In this document: positions 8,401 through 17,100 of the stretch, piece after piece
Position numbering within the stretch: the first letter of the stretch is position 1
Layout: every line of letters starts with the position of its first letter
Assembly: GCF_900142645.1 (NCBI RefSeq)
Contig: NZ_FRBP01000010.1
Span: 1 to 64,000, forward strand
Reading direction: 5' to 3'
From: Eubacterium callanderi
GTDB taxonomy: Bacteria; Bacillota; Clostridia; Eubacteriales; Eubacteriaceae
Length of the DNA stretch: 64,000 nt
Translations under genes and position numbers: made by a program
The notes under the pieces: model-generated
What the model was told of the DNA's origin: nothing
The model's input: the letters and a program-made list of their open reading frames with translations, nothing else
Database searches by the model: none

Positions 8401-11400
8401 GGGACAGCTTCCGCCGAGGCGGTCACGGTCGTATCGCCTGGATGGATGGTGTAGTCATAGTACCAGGTGCGTTTTTCATCGGCGGCTTTGCGCATGCCAT
8501 CTGTCGTTGTCGAAAGCGCCAGTTCATTGCCTTTAAAGGTAAAGTGCATGGTATGGCTGTCGCAGTAGGTGATTTTGTAGGTGACCTTGGTTCCCGCGTC
8601 GGCCTCCAGCAGGTCATTGATTTTTTTGTTCTCGGCGTCGTAGAGCTCTACCTTACACGCCTGGCCGGCTGTGCAGTCGCCGTCAACGCTCAGAACCGGC
8701 GCCACGACGGCCACCTTGGTGGTGATGGTCGGGCTGGCAGCGGACGAAGCCGACGCTTCGGTATTGCCGGTGGCGCCCACACGGGCGTAAAAGGCGTAGG
8801 CCGTGCCGGGCTCCAGCCCGGTGAAAACCGGACTTTGCTGCCAGTTTACCTGATCCTTACTGTACTGTACTCTGGCCCCTGCCGCCACAGCGGTAGGATC
8901 GGTTATGTCTACCTCCTTCAGGGTCACACTGGTGGAGGTGGTTTTTTCGGCGTCCACTTCCGGCGCGGCCGGTGCGGTAATGCCGGTTGCCTTGGTAATC
9001 TTGCCTTTAATGTCACAGGCGCTCCAGTCAATGATGTAGTTCGCCGCGTTTGCACCGGTCAGGGCGTCGCCGGTCACCGTCACTTTTTTATCGGTGCCTA
9101 CGTTGGCATTGTCGAATTCGGCGGTTAAATTTGCGTTTGTGTTAAATTCGACAGTATCACCCGGGGCAATCGTACCTGCCAATTGGGCGCCGTCTAAGAC
9201 CAGGGTCGCCTCCGTTGTGCCGTCATAGGCCTTTGGCGTGACGGTAATGCCGGTCACGGTTAACTGTGTCGCGGTTTTTACGGTCGCGTCAACCGTTGTG
9301 CCTGCACTTGGCGCTGTGGCCCAGGCCGGCAGGGTGACGGTTCCGGCAAACGTCTTGCTGGTTTCCTTACTGCCCGTGGTGCCAAAATCGCCCGGTGTAT
9401 TCGGATCCCAGCTCACCGGACAATCCATGGGGGCAACGCTATTGTCAAAGCTAACTTCAAAGGTGCTGCCCAGTCCCAGCTCTTCCATGGTGTAGGCCTT
9501 TTCACGGATGGCGATGGTCTTTTCTGGAATGGGGGGGATGGTAGCTGTCACTGCTTTGATCGTGACCGTTATTTCGGCTGTCTTGCTCTTATCACTGAAC
9601 AGGGTGCCGGTATAGGTATAACTCTTCCCTTTAGCGTCCCAGTCTGGACTTCCACTCTTTTTAGCCCACTGCACAAGCTCCTGTCCCGTTACCCCATTGT
9701 CATACGTAACTTCAAGGGTCTGGGGCAGGCTCTGCTCCAGGGCCTGCTGACTGGCGTTAATTGGGTCGTTGGCTGTCGTGGTGATGGCGTCGGGGGCTGT
9801 AACGGTTTTAACCGCCCGTTTGTTAAAGGTTGCTTCGGCCTGGATGACCGTATCGTTCTCTGTAACGGTGTATTGCGCCGTATAGGTTGAAAGCCCCTTC
9901 TCATCCGGTTGGCCGCTCGCTGTCATCTGTACGGCCTGGCCGTTGATTTTCAGGCTGGTGTTTTCATCAACGCTGAAATTTTCAGACGGCTTCACTGTAT
10001 AAGTGACCGTCTCGCCTTTGGCGGCGTGTTTGACATCGGCGGTGATGGTACATGCCGGGTCCTTTTTTCCAGCGCCTGCCTTGGTGGGCGCCGCAACCTG
10101 GGCGTTGGTTTTGGTGGATGTGGCTGTCTTTGTCGCCTCAGACGCGGCGTTATTGCTGGTTTCGGCGTAGCGGGCATAGAAGTCATACGCGGTGCCGGGT
10201 TTTAAGCCGGTAAAGGTGCCGCTTGTCTGCCAGATCGTGGGCTGCTGACCCGCTTCGGCGCTGGCGTATTCCAACAGATAGCCCTCAGCCGGATTTGTCA
10301 CGCTGACGGCTGCGCTGGTATCGGTGACACTGTCGGATGCTACCGTCACCGCGTCCGGGGCTGTGACGTTGGTCTGCTTGGTGATGGTGGCGGTCATGCC
10401 GCTGAAATCCAGAACGTATTGATCCGCTTCTGGGCCAGTGATGCTCAGGTCGGAGACGCCTGCGATGGTGCGTTTGCCCACGTTGGGGCTGTCCAGATGG
10501 ATCGTCGCACTGCCATCTTTTTTCAAGGCGTATCCTTGTAAGGTCGTTCCGTTCACCTTAAGGCTCATCTTGTCAATGTCATTTACATTCCAACTGGCAG
10601 TATCGGTTCCGTCATAGGGCTTATCATAGAAAACTAATCCACTCACCGTTACCGGAATACCAAAGGTAACTTCCCGGCTCAATGTTGGATCCGGAATCGT
10701 TGCCCATTCAGGAACGCTTACCGTACCCGTAAAAGTCGCGCGATCGGTCTGGTTTGCGCCAAAGCCGGACGGCACTGCCGGGCTCCACACAACCGGTACG
10801 GCTTTGTCGGTCTGGGTTTCAAAGCCGGTGCTGGTATAGGTCACCTCAATGCTGCTTATAAGCCCCAGCTCCTTGGCGGTATAGCCCCCGGTCTTCACTG
10901 GAAGCTTAATATCCCCGATCGGCTCAAAAGCGGCAACCACGGGCAGCACCTTAACATCCTGAGCCGCCCTGGCTTCGCCAACCTGGGCTTCATAGGTATA
11001 GTCGCCCCCCTTTATGTTCCAGGCGCTCTCCTTTTTCAGCTGCCAGGACGCATCTTCTTCTCCTTTTGTCTGGTTATCGTAGGTTACGCCCACTTTTTTA
11101 GGCAGGCTCTCCGCCAGGGCCTGGGCAGACTGGTTCGAAGGATCGTTTGCGTAGAGGGTTTTGGGCGCCTGGGCGTCAACGCCTTTTACGGCACGTTCAT
11201 TAAAATGGGCCACGGCGTTAACGGTGGTATCCCCTTCTTTTACCGTGTATTGAAAGACCGCTGTTTTGGTCTCTGGATCTACCGCTGCGGTATCAAAGGC
11301 CCGTTCATCGCCGCCAATGGTCATACTTGGCGTATAGCCCTCCCCATAGGTGACGGTATAGGTAATGGTCTCGCCAAGATCGGCTTCTGTTTTGTCGGCT

Positions 11401-12350
11401 TTGACGGTATTGGCCAGATCGGACTGGCCCGGGCCGTCCTTGGTAGCTGGCGCCACCACGCTCTTGGTACGGATTTCCTGGGTGTTGGTGCCGGATTTAA
11501 AAGCATTTACGGTCGCCGCGGTGTAATCAATGAGGCTGTAAACCGTTCCGGGCTGCAGGCCTGTCACCTTCCCGCCCACAATGGTTTTTGGCGTGGTCTG
11601 GCCGCCGCCGGTATACTGGTAAACGCCCTGAGGGTTGGGCGTAAAGTGAAAACCGGTGGTGCTTCGGGTAATCTGGTCGGCCGGCACCGAGGTGGTGTTT
11701 TCGGGCCGGGCGTCAATGGCGTATGCCGCGGCAACCCCTGCCGGGATTTCCCCGTTCTTAGCGGCGCGCACATAAAGGTTTTTGCCAATAAAAGCAGAAA
11801 TCGAAGCCCCGTTCGCCACCTGATCCCCATTAAAGTCCTTTTGCGTATTCATTTCATAGCCTGCGTTAATGGTAATGGTTTCCTCCGGATACGTTACCAC
11901 CGCGCAGTTTTCTGGGTCTGCCGGCGCTGCCTGGAGGGTATAAATTGTACTGGCTGGGCTCATCCCCGTTCCCTGGTTATCGGCAGCGCAGACGAAATCA
12001 TAGGATGTGCCTGCTGTCAGGCCGCTGATGGTGACGGTGTCGCCGCTTGCCTTGGTCCAGGTGTACTCGGATGGTGCTTTATTCGCTTCTGTATACGCGT
12101 AATATAACTCTGCTTCACTGTTCAGGGTGACCGTGGTGTCCGTACGGCTCGCAAGGGTTGGGGCGCTTTGCGCCGCCGTCTTTACAATGCCTTTTGCGGT
12201 CTGCTTTGCATCATCCCCCTTAAAAAGCTCGGTTCCCTGGATCTCCTGCGCCAATGCCGTCGCGCCGGTAGAGCTCAAGAGCATCACGCCGGACATGACG
12301 CCTGCCGCAACTTTTTGCGGTATTTCTTTTGTTCTCATTTTTTTCTTCAT
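5472..12350 (-). CDS. Giant secreted multi-Ig protein with C-terminal dockerin
   Basis: A 2292-aa exported protein. The signal peptide covers residues 1-35 (ending ATALAQ). The body is a composite unit of about 460 residues repeated about four times. Each unit has a fibronectin III-like segment (GLKPGTAYDFYARY type), a Cys-containing 'ITAD...GETVTYTV' module, a 'xANDPxNxSxxxL' module, a 'PEWAT'-type Ig module and an MBG-like module with a YDG motif (near 580, 1042, 1515 and 1975). Residues about 2125-2228 form an Ig-like module directly before the terminal dockerin (about 2228-2290). The second dockerin loop is canonical (DVNFDGKVDIIDAQ); the first is degenerate (SFTGDDTIDIIDAQ). No enzyme motif was found. 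It is probably a long surface stalk or adhesin held by the cohesin protein encoded just upstream. The start is supported by AAGGAG nine bases upstream. Confidence 0.88.
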   Translation of the reverse strand: MKKKMRTKEIPQKVAAGVMSGVMLLSSTGATALAQEIQGTELFKGDDAKQTAKGIVKTAAQSAPTLASRTDTTVTLNSEAELYYAYTEANKAPSEYTWTKASGDTVTISGLTAGTSYDFVCAADNQGTGMSPASTIYTLQAAPADPENCAVVTYPEETITINAGYEMNTQKDFNGDQVANGASISAFIGKNLYVRAAKNGEIPAGVAAAYAIDARPENTTSVPADQITRSTTGFHFTPNPQGVYQYTGGGQTTPKTIVGGKVTGLQPGTVYSLIDYTAATVNAFKSGTNTQEIRTKSVVAPATKDGPGQSDLANTVKADKTEADLGETITYTVTYGEGYTPSMTIGGDERAFDTAAVDPETKTAVFQYTVKEGDTTVNAVAHFNERAVKGVDAQAPKTLYANDPSNQSAQALAESLPKKVGVTYDNQTKGEEDASWQLKKESAWNIKGGDYTYEAQVGEARAAQDVKVLPVVAAFEPIGDIKLPVKTGGYTAKELGLISSIEVTYTSTGFETQTDKAVPVVWSPAVPSGFGANQTDRATFTGTVSVPEWATIPDPTLSREVTFGIPVTVSGLVFYDKPYDGTDTASWNVNDIDKMSLKVNGTTLQGYALKKDGSATIHLDSPNVGKRTIAGVSDLSITGPEADQYVLDFSGMTATITKQTNVTAPDAVTVASDSVTDTSAAVSVTNPAEGYLLEYASAEAGQQPTIWQTSGTFTGLKPGTAYDFYARYAETSNNAASEATKTATSTKTNAQVAAPTKAGAGKKDPACTITADVKHAAKGETVTYTVKPSENFSVDENTSLKINGQAVQMTASGQPDEKGLSTYTAQYTVTENDTVIQAEATFNKRAVKTVTAPDAITTTANDPINASQQALEQSLPQTLEVTYDNGVTGQELVQWAKKSGSPDWDAKGKSYTYTGTLFSDKSKTAEITVTIKAVTATIPPIPEKTIAIREKAYTMEELGLGSTFEVSFDNSVAPMDCPVSWDPNTPGDFGTTGSKETSKTFAGTVTLPAWATAPSAGTTVDATVKTATQLTVTGITVTPKAYDGTTEATLVLDGAQLAGTIAPGDTVEFNTNANLTAEFDNANVGTDKKVTVTGDALTGANAANYIIDWSACDIKGKITKATGITAPAAPEVDAEKTTSTSVTLKEVDITDPTAVAAGARVQYSKDQVNWQQSPVFTGLEPGTAYAFYARVGATGNTEASASSAASPTITTKVAVVAPVLSVDGDCTAGQACKVELYDAENKKINDLLEADAGTKVTYKITYCDSHTMHFTFKGNELALSTTTDGMRKAADEKRTWYYDYTIHPGDTTVTASAEAVPKTVENFAAAPITMAANDARNQSPEELLKSLPKTIQFQYDNETEGTDRVENWKLKSGAWALKGADLTYEGTLKNHPKTKVTQSVTVKPVNATVETTVGKITLKERPQGYTLADLEGEGLPMTASIGYDSYVDPADKTTAITWQLPEDFGKTSGAVDITGSVQLPQWATAATSEVLSAHFDITARPQVKLEIQADDVTKTYDGSAVLENVPVKLDPASLDAAHKDVALSAETATIRFQTPNVGTGLTYTVEGLTLTGADADWYALGATYKNGVIVKAAVAAPAAPEADSISLNSIALKPVVLEGAAKAAGAKVVYQISKDNGTTYTDNPADKYSPVFKNLESGKAYSFKASVEATANTEASEASAGLTIRTKFNPVAPIIAKTSPCEGGECKVEMTDAQGAPMTVKSEVGTGDVIHYTITSCDNHTPGKLLINSKTEVPLSGTGKVRTGFYTVTAQDSQLVSQVTFNDRQAVRVESPEPIEMYANDDRNQSAESLANSLSKEVAVVYDNGTRGTETIRKWNPSGTAWNPRGGSYTYVAAVGGDGQFFTLQNVTVKPVSAVYEPFADTTLTVREEPYAKEELGLSDTLAVTYTSEDGVVKETRDEPLVWTPEVPGDFGTTETTQTFTARLALPAYAGGDKALSKTIRVSEKSPLVIKGVKAEDKVYDGTTDAALDFSQATFTGDPGFGSYTVDWEQATGTFEDASAGDHKKVTVEGIVLSGKDADHYILSVEQVSANIQKAEIKGVVFESARFPEDGKPHSLEAVYPEGCGITGVSYTYEKDGVKTTEAPKEAGVYKVTATFTVDDNHLAPAPMTATMTIGEAGGTVEEAVVEGLPEGVTGCTVTADKDHVTEAGETVTYTLTRNRERKSYVPAVMTVNGQALPLTYDQESGQFKAAYVAEDPTISIAAAVQYVLLGSFTGDDTIDIIDAQKIALFLTAGETPSERQKAAGDVNFDGKVDIIDAQQIALYLADPEKQF

Positions 12351-12597
12351 GGATGATTTCTCCTTTTACTGTCCAATCTCATATGCAATAAGGGCGGGCG
12401 CTCGTTTTGCTTTTCCAGATTGGCTGCAAAATCCAACGTCCGCCCAATTGTGTTAAATGCTTTTTGTCTTAGAATTTCGTGTTTTTTTGTGTGCTGAAAA
12501 GAAGATCGCGCTTCTTTCCGGTGTGCTTAAATGATTTGTGTGTGTAATAATTAAACGATGATTTGTTCGTATTCTTTTGTGTTCACCCTATAAGGGA
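12351..12597 (-). other. Leader between cohesin and dockerin genes, with hairpin
   Basis: A non-coding 247-base gap. On the minus strand it can form a stem pairing GGGCGG (near 12450) with CCGCCC (near 12398), strengthened by inner TTTTGC/GCAAAA pairing, shortly before the Shine-Dalgarno of the 2292-aa gene. No clear sigma-70 promoter was found. A processing or stability hairpin within one operon is plausible. Confidence 0.4.
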
Positions 12598-14055
12598 TTA
12601 CTGCATTTTTCTTCTCATACGGAAAACCTTGATGCCGGAAACCACTAAAATGGCTAAACCGGTTGTCAGGAAACCAAAACCATTGACCGCATCCTGAGAG
12701 AAGTTTAAGCCGGTTACTGGATTTTTGACGTTGGATGGGGTTTTGCCATCGGTATTGCCGTCAATGGTTCCGCCGCCGCCTGCTGAAGCCTCAGAAACGG
12801 TAATTTTAAATTCAATGGACTTGCCGCCATAGGTTGCGGTTAAGGTCTGTTCGCCGGCTTTTGTTTTGTCATAGCCGGTGATTTCAGCGTCGGATAATGG
12901 CAGCTCACGGACGGCTTCGCCATCATTGATGGTGGCTTTCATCATGCCGCCTTCCAGGTTTGGCATCGCGTCGCCAACGGTGGTTTTTCCAGTCGGTGCC
13001 TGGATCAGTTCCAACGCGGTAACCGTGGCTGCTTTAATGTTGATAGTAAAAGCGTTTTCCAGCTTCTGTCCGCCAAATTCAATGGCGACCGGTACGGCTT
13101 CGCCGACCTGGTTCATGTCCACAATGGCGGTGGCCTGGGCCATATCCATCTCGACATCGCCTGCCTGTTCATAGGTCACCGTTAATTTACCGCCGGTTAA
13201 ATCGATGGCGTCGCCCTGAAGGTAATCCACCTTGGTCGGCGCTGCCGCGACAGCTAAGGCTTTGACGATATCTGCTTTTACCGTTACATCTGCGGAAGCG
13301 GTGAATCCCCCGTCCTCAGTGGTTGCCGTAATGCTGGCGGTTCCTGGGGCCACAGCGGTCACTTTACCGTCTGCGTCTACGGTTGCCACCGCATCGTCTG
13401 AAGAGGTCCATGCCACGTTGGGGTTGTCGGCGCCTGCCGGCTCAACCACTGCGGTGGCCTGGGCGCTCTGTCCCGGGAACAGCTCGGAAGCGTCTAAGGA
13501 TACGGATACACCGGTAACCGGTACTGGGGCCGGCGGCGCTTCGGTAATGTTCACGCTGCTGGCAGTACCGCTGCAGTTGGCAGTGATTCTATCGGCAGCT
13601 GCGTTCGCAACAGTCTTTAAGTACATTTCAAGGCCCGCGTCTCCGGTGGCACCGTCTTTAACCTTGAAGGTTACCGTAAACAGATCGGTTGCTTCAGTCA
13701 TGGGTTTCTTTCCTGTCATGTCAAACCAGCTAGCGTAAACGCCGGTGAAACCGCCGCCGCCAGGTTCAACAATCGGTGCATAGCTTGAATCCGTTGTGCC
13801 AGCGACTTCCAGCTTCGTAACGTCATATTGCAGCGCCACTTCATAGGAACCCACCGTTGGTTCCGGGGTCGCTGAAACAGCCACGGTAAAGGTGTCGCCT
13901 GGGTGCACCTCGGTTTTATCCGCCACGGCGGAAAATACAGCGGAATCCCCCGCTGCTTTCGCTCGCGGCATCATCCCCGGGATTGCCGCTGTTGCAAGCA
14001 GACTCAGTCCCAGGAAGCCTGCGATCAGTCTGCTTGAAAGTGTTTTTGCTTTCAT
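12598..14055 (-). CDS. Cell-surface cohesin protein (single-cohesin anchoring scaffoldin)
   Basis: A 485-aa exported protein. The signal peptide is residues 1-34 (ending RAKA). Residues about 38-172 form a cohesin-like module: 'VHPGDTFTVAVSAT', 'SYEVALQYDVTKLEV' and 'LFTVTFKVKDGATG' are cohesin strands. Residues about 178-262 are a Big_2-type Ig domain (VAWTSSDDAVATVDADG). Residues about 265-345 and 345-425 are two Big_3-like Ig domains. A Gly-rich linker precedes NPVTG (near 443), a hydrophobic segment (about 452-475) and a basic tail (RMRRKMQ). That layout matches a sortase-type wall anchor. It is encoded among three dockerin genes and is the obvious docking partner. One cohesin suggests an anchoring role rather than a multi-enzyme scaffold. 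The start has AAGGAGG at ideal spacing. Confidence 0.85.
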   Translation of the reverse strand: MKAKTLSSRLIAGFLGLSLLATAAIPGMMPRAKAAGDSAVFSAVADKTEVHPGDTFTVAVSATPEPTVGSYEVALQYDVTKLEVAGTTDSSYAPIVEPGGGGFTGVYASWFDMTGKKPMTEATDLFTVTFKVKDGATGDAGLEMYLKTVANAAADRITANCSGTASSVNITEAPPAPVPVTGVSVSLDASELFPGQSAQATAVVEPAGADNPNVAWTSSDDAVATVDADGKVTAVAPGTASITATTEDGGFTASADVTVKADIVKALAVAAAPTKVDYLQGDAIDLTGGKLTVTYEQAGDVEMDMAQATAIVDMNQVGEAVPVAIEFGGQKLENAFTINIKAATVTALELIQAPTGKTTVGDAMPNLEGGMMKATINDGEAVRELPLSDAEITGYDKTKAGEQTLTATYGGKSIEFKITVSEASAGGGGTIDGNTDGKTPSNVKNPVTGLNFSQDAVNGFGFLTTGLAILVVSGIKVFRMRRKMQ

Positions 14056-14098
14056 TTTTTCCTCCTTAAAGAAAATAGAATAAAAATTTATATCAAGC

Positions 14099-14128
14099 GC
14101 GCGGCGTTTTTGTCCGCGCGCTTAATAA
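14099..14128 (-). other. Strong GC hairpin between dockerin and cohesin genes
   Basis: A perfect 10-bp stem (AAGCGCGCGG / CCGCGCGCTT) with a 9-base loop lies in the 107-base gap between the 1772-aa dockerin gene and the cohesin gene. The minus-strand flank is AT-rich but lacks a clean T-run. It may be a partial terminator or stability element that sets the ratio of dockerin to cohesin protein. Confidence 0.55.
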
Positions 14129-14162
14129 CCTTAGTAACAGTGTCTGAAATTTAAAAACTTTT

Positions 14163-17100
14163 CTAAAAAACGATGCTTGTATCCGCTGCGTATTGTGCGA
14201 TTTTTTGGGCGTCAATGATATCGACTATTCCGTCAAAGTTGACGTCTCCGGCTGCTTTTTGCATGTCTTCAATATTTTCGCCGCTCGCGAGCGCCAAAGC
14301 GATCTTTTGCGCATCAATAATATCAATGACCTCATCGCCGCTGAAGTTGCCTAACAGAACGCATTTGGCGTCTGCTTTAAGCGCGGTATCGCCTTCTTTA
14401 ATGGTGTATTCGGCGCTGTAGCCTTTGCCTTCTGCCAATTTTGTTAACACAACGGTTTCGCCGTTCATGGTAAAGCCGTAAGGCACATAGGCTTCACGGA
14501 CTGCGGCGGGCGCAAACTGATACGTCAGTTTGTCTCCGGCCATTACGGTATCCCCTACCTGTACCGCTTCCCCGTTTTTCAGGATTGTGGCGTTCATGCC
14601 GGCTGCCTGTTCTTCGGTCAGTCCAGTGGTGATTTCTTCCACCACCACGCCCGCGGTCTTTTCTTTAATCACGAGCTTGGCGCTCATGGTTTCGGGTTCA
14701 ACCACATGGTTGGCGTCGGTTTTAAAGGTGGCGGTTACCGTATAAGTTCCCGGAACGCTTGGCGGCAGGTTTACCGCTTCGCCTGAACCTTCTCTCTCAT
14801 AGGTGTAGCTGACGCTCACACCCTCTGGCAGTGTGCCTTTGATTTCAATGGTCTGAGGATTGCCGTCTTCGGTCACGGTTTTGTCTTCCATGCTAATATC
14901 GGAAAGGGTGATCGTTGCCGGGATAATTTTACCGGTCACCCGGTTTAAATCCAGACTGTATTTATCGGCGTCGGCGCCGGTCAGGGTTAAGCCGGTAACC
15001 TTCACTGAAATGTTGTTTCCGACGTCGGCTGCATTGAACTCAGCAACGGCTGTGCCTTCTAACTGGACGTCAGTTCCTGCGGTTAAGGATGCCGGATCTA
15101 AGGTCGGCGTTTCGGCCACAACGGCGTCTTTCGTGCCGTCATATACCTTATCGGCAATCTTAATTTCCGGAATCAAAATAACCTTATCGCTAATGCTCAC
15201 ATTGACGGAAACCGCATCACTTGTGATGGTCGCCCATTCCGGCACGGCGGCGGTTCCTTCAAACACAACGGGTGCTTCGGTCGCTGTCTTACCAAAATCC
15301 GCTGGCACTTCGGTGATCCACTGAATGGCAGGGTTGCGGTCAGCCTCACTGACGGGTACACCGGCCGGGTATTTACAGCCAACGGTTTCCGGTAAGCCTA
15401 AGGCTTCAATGGTTGGATAGCCTTCGGCGCTTACTGTGCGCATTATATCGTTTAATGGATCCAGCTCTGCGTTCACGCTGTTAACAGTCAGCACTTGTTC
15501 CACCATGGCGTCACCGCCGCGTACAACGTAGTGGTAGGTATTTCCCTTGAGGCTGTAAACGTCGTTGGTCGCCCAGCTCAGCCCCAGATCGGAGGCTTTG
15601 CCGTTTTTCGTTGTGCCATTGTTATAGGTCGCTTTCAGAATAATGTTATTGTCAATATGGCTTTGCAGCTGGTCGGCGCTGGCATTCTTCTCATCATTCG
15701 CAAAGAGGTCAAGGTCTGGCGCTTCGCCTACCTTTTCCAGTCCGGTGATTTTCAGCGCGCTATCGCTAATGCTCACATTGACAGAAACCGCGTTGCTTGC
15801 GATAGTCGCCCATTCCGGTACGGCGGCGGTTCCTTCAAACACAACAGGTGCTTCGGTCGCTGTCTTGCCAAAATCCTGTGGCACTTCGGTAGTCCAGTGA
15901 ATGGCAGGGTGGCGGTCAGCCTCACTGACGGTGACACCGTCCGGGTATTGACAGTCCGCGGTTTCCGGTAAGCCTAGGGCTTCAATGGTTGGATAGCCTT
16001 CGGTTCTTGCCGTACGAACCACATCGCTTAACGGGTCCAGCTCTGCGTTCACGCTGTTAACGGTCAGCACTTGTTCCACCATGGCGTCACCGCCGCGTAC
16101 AACGTAGTGGTAGGTGTTCCCCTTGAGGCTGTAAGCGTCATTGGTCGCCCAGCTCAGCCCCAGCTCGGAGGCTTTGCCGTTTTTGGTTGTGCCGTCGTTA
16201 TAGGTTGCCTTCAGAATAATGCTATTGTCGATATAGCTTTGCAGCTGATCGGCACTGGCATTCTTTTCATCATTCGCAAAGAGGTCAAGGTCTGGCGCTT
16301 CGCCCACCTTTTCCAGCCCGGTGATTTTCACATCGCTAATGCTGACATTGACGGAAACCGCGTTGCTTGCGATGGTCGCCCATTCCGGTACGGCGGCGGT
16401 TCCTTCAAACACAACAGGTGCTTCGGTCGCTGTCTTACCAAAATCCGCTGGCACTTTGGTGGTCCACTGAATGGCAGGGTGGCGGTCAGCCTCACTGACG
16501 GTGACACCGTCCGGGTATTGACAGTCCGCGGTTTGCGGTAAGCCCAGGGCTTCAATGGTTGGATAGCCTTCGGCGCTTACTGTGCGCATTATATCGCTTA
16601 ACGGGTCCAGCTCTGCGTTCACGCTGTTCACGGTCAGCACTTGTTCTGCACTGGCGTCACCGCCGCGTACAACGTAGTGGTAGGTGTTTCCCTTGAGGCT
16701 GTAAGCGTCATTGGTCGCCCAGCTCAGCCCCAGCTCGGAGGCTTTGCCGTTTTTGGTTGTGCCGTCGTTATAGGTCGCTTTCAGCATAACGCTATTGTCA
16801 ATATGGCTTTGCAGCTGGTCGGCGCTGCTATTCTTCTCGTCATTCGCAAAGAGGTCAAGGTCTGGCGCTTCACCTACCTTTTCCAGCCCGGTGATTCTCC
16901 GCTCATCCATGAATGCTTTCATGTTGAGTTTTGTGTCCCCTGGTTTTACCGTATAAGAATATTTGGCAATGCCATCAACCACTTTTACACCTGCCGAAAT
17001 ATCCTCTCCATTTAAGTTGAACTTGACGAACGTATGCTGCGGGCAGGGAGTCACGGTGTATGCCACAACATCTCCCACACCAATTTCGTCGTTGACTGTT

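Noticed and set aside
7908-9128. A 406-codon open frame on the plus strand inside the 2292-aa gene, and similar plus frames at 703, 5568, 6231 and 11205
   Set aside because: They lie opposite strongly supported coding sequence, have no ribosome site or domain, and reflect GC-biased third positions.
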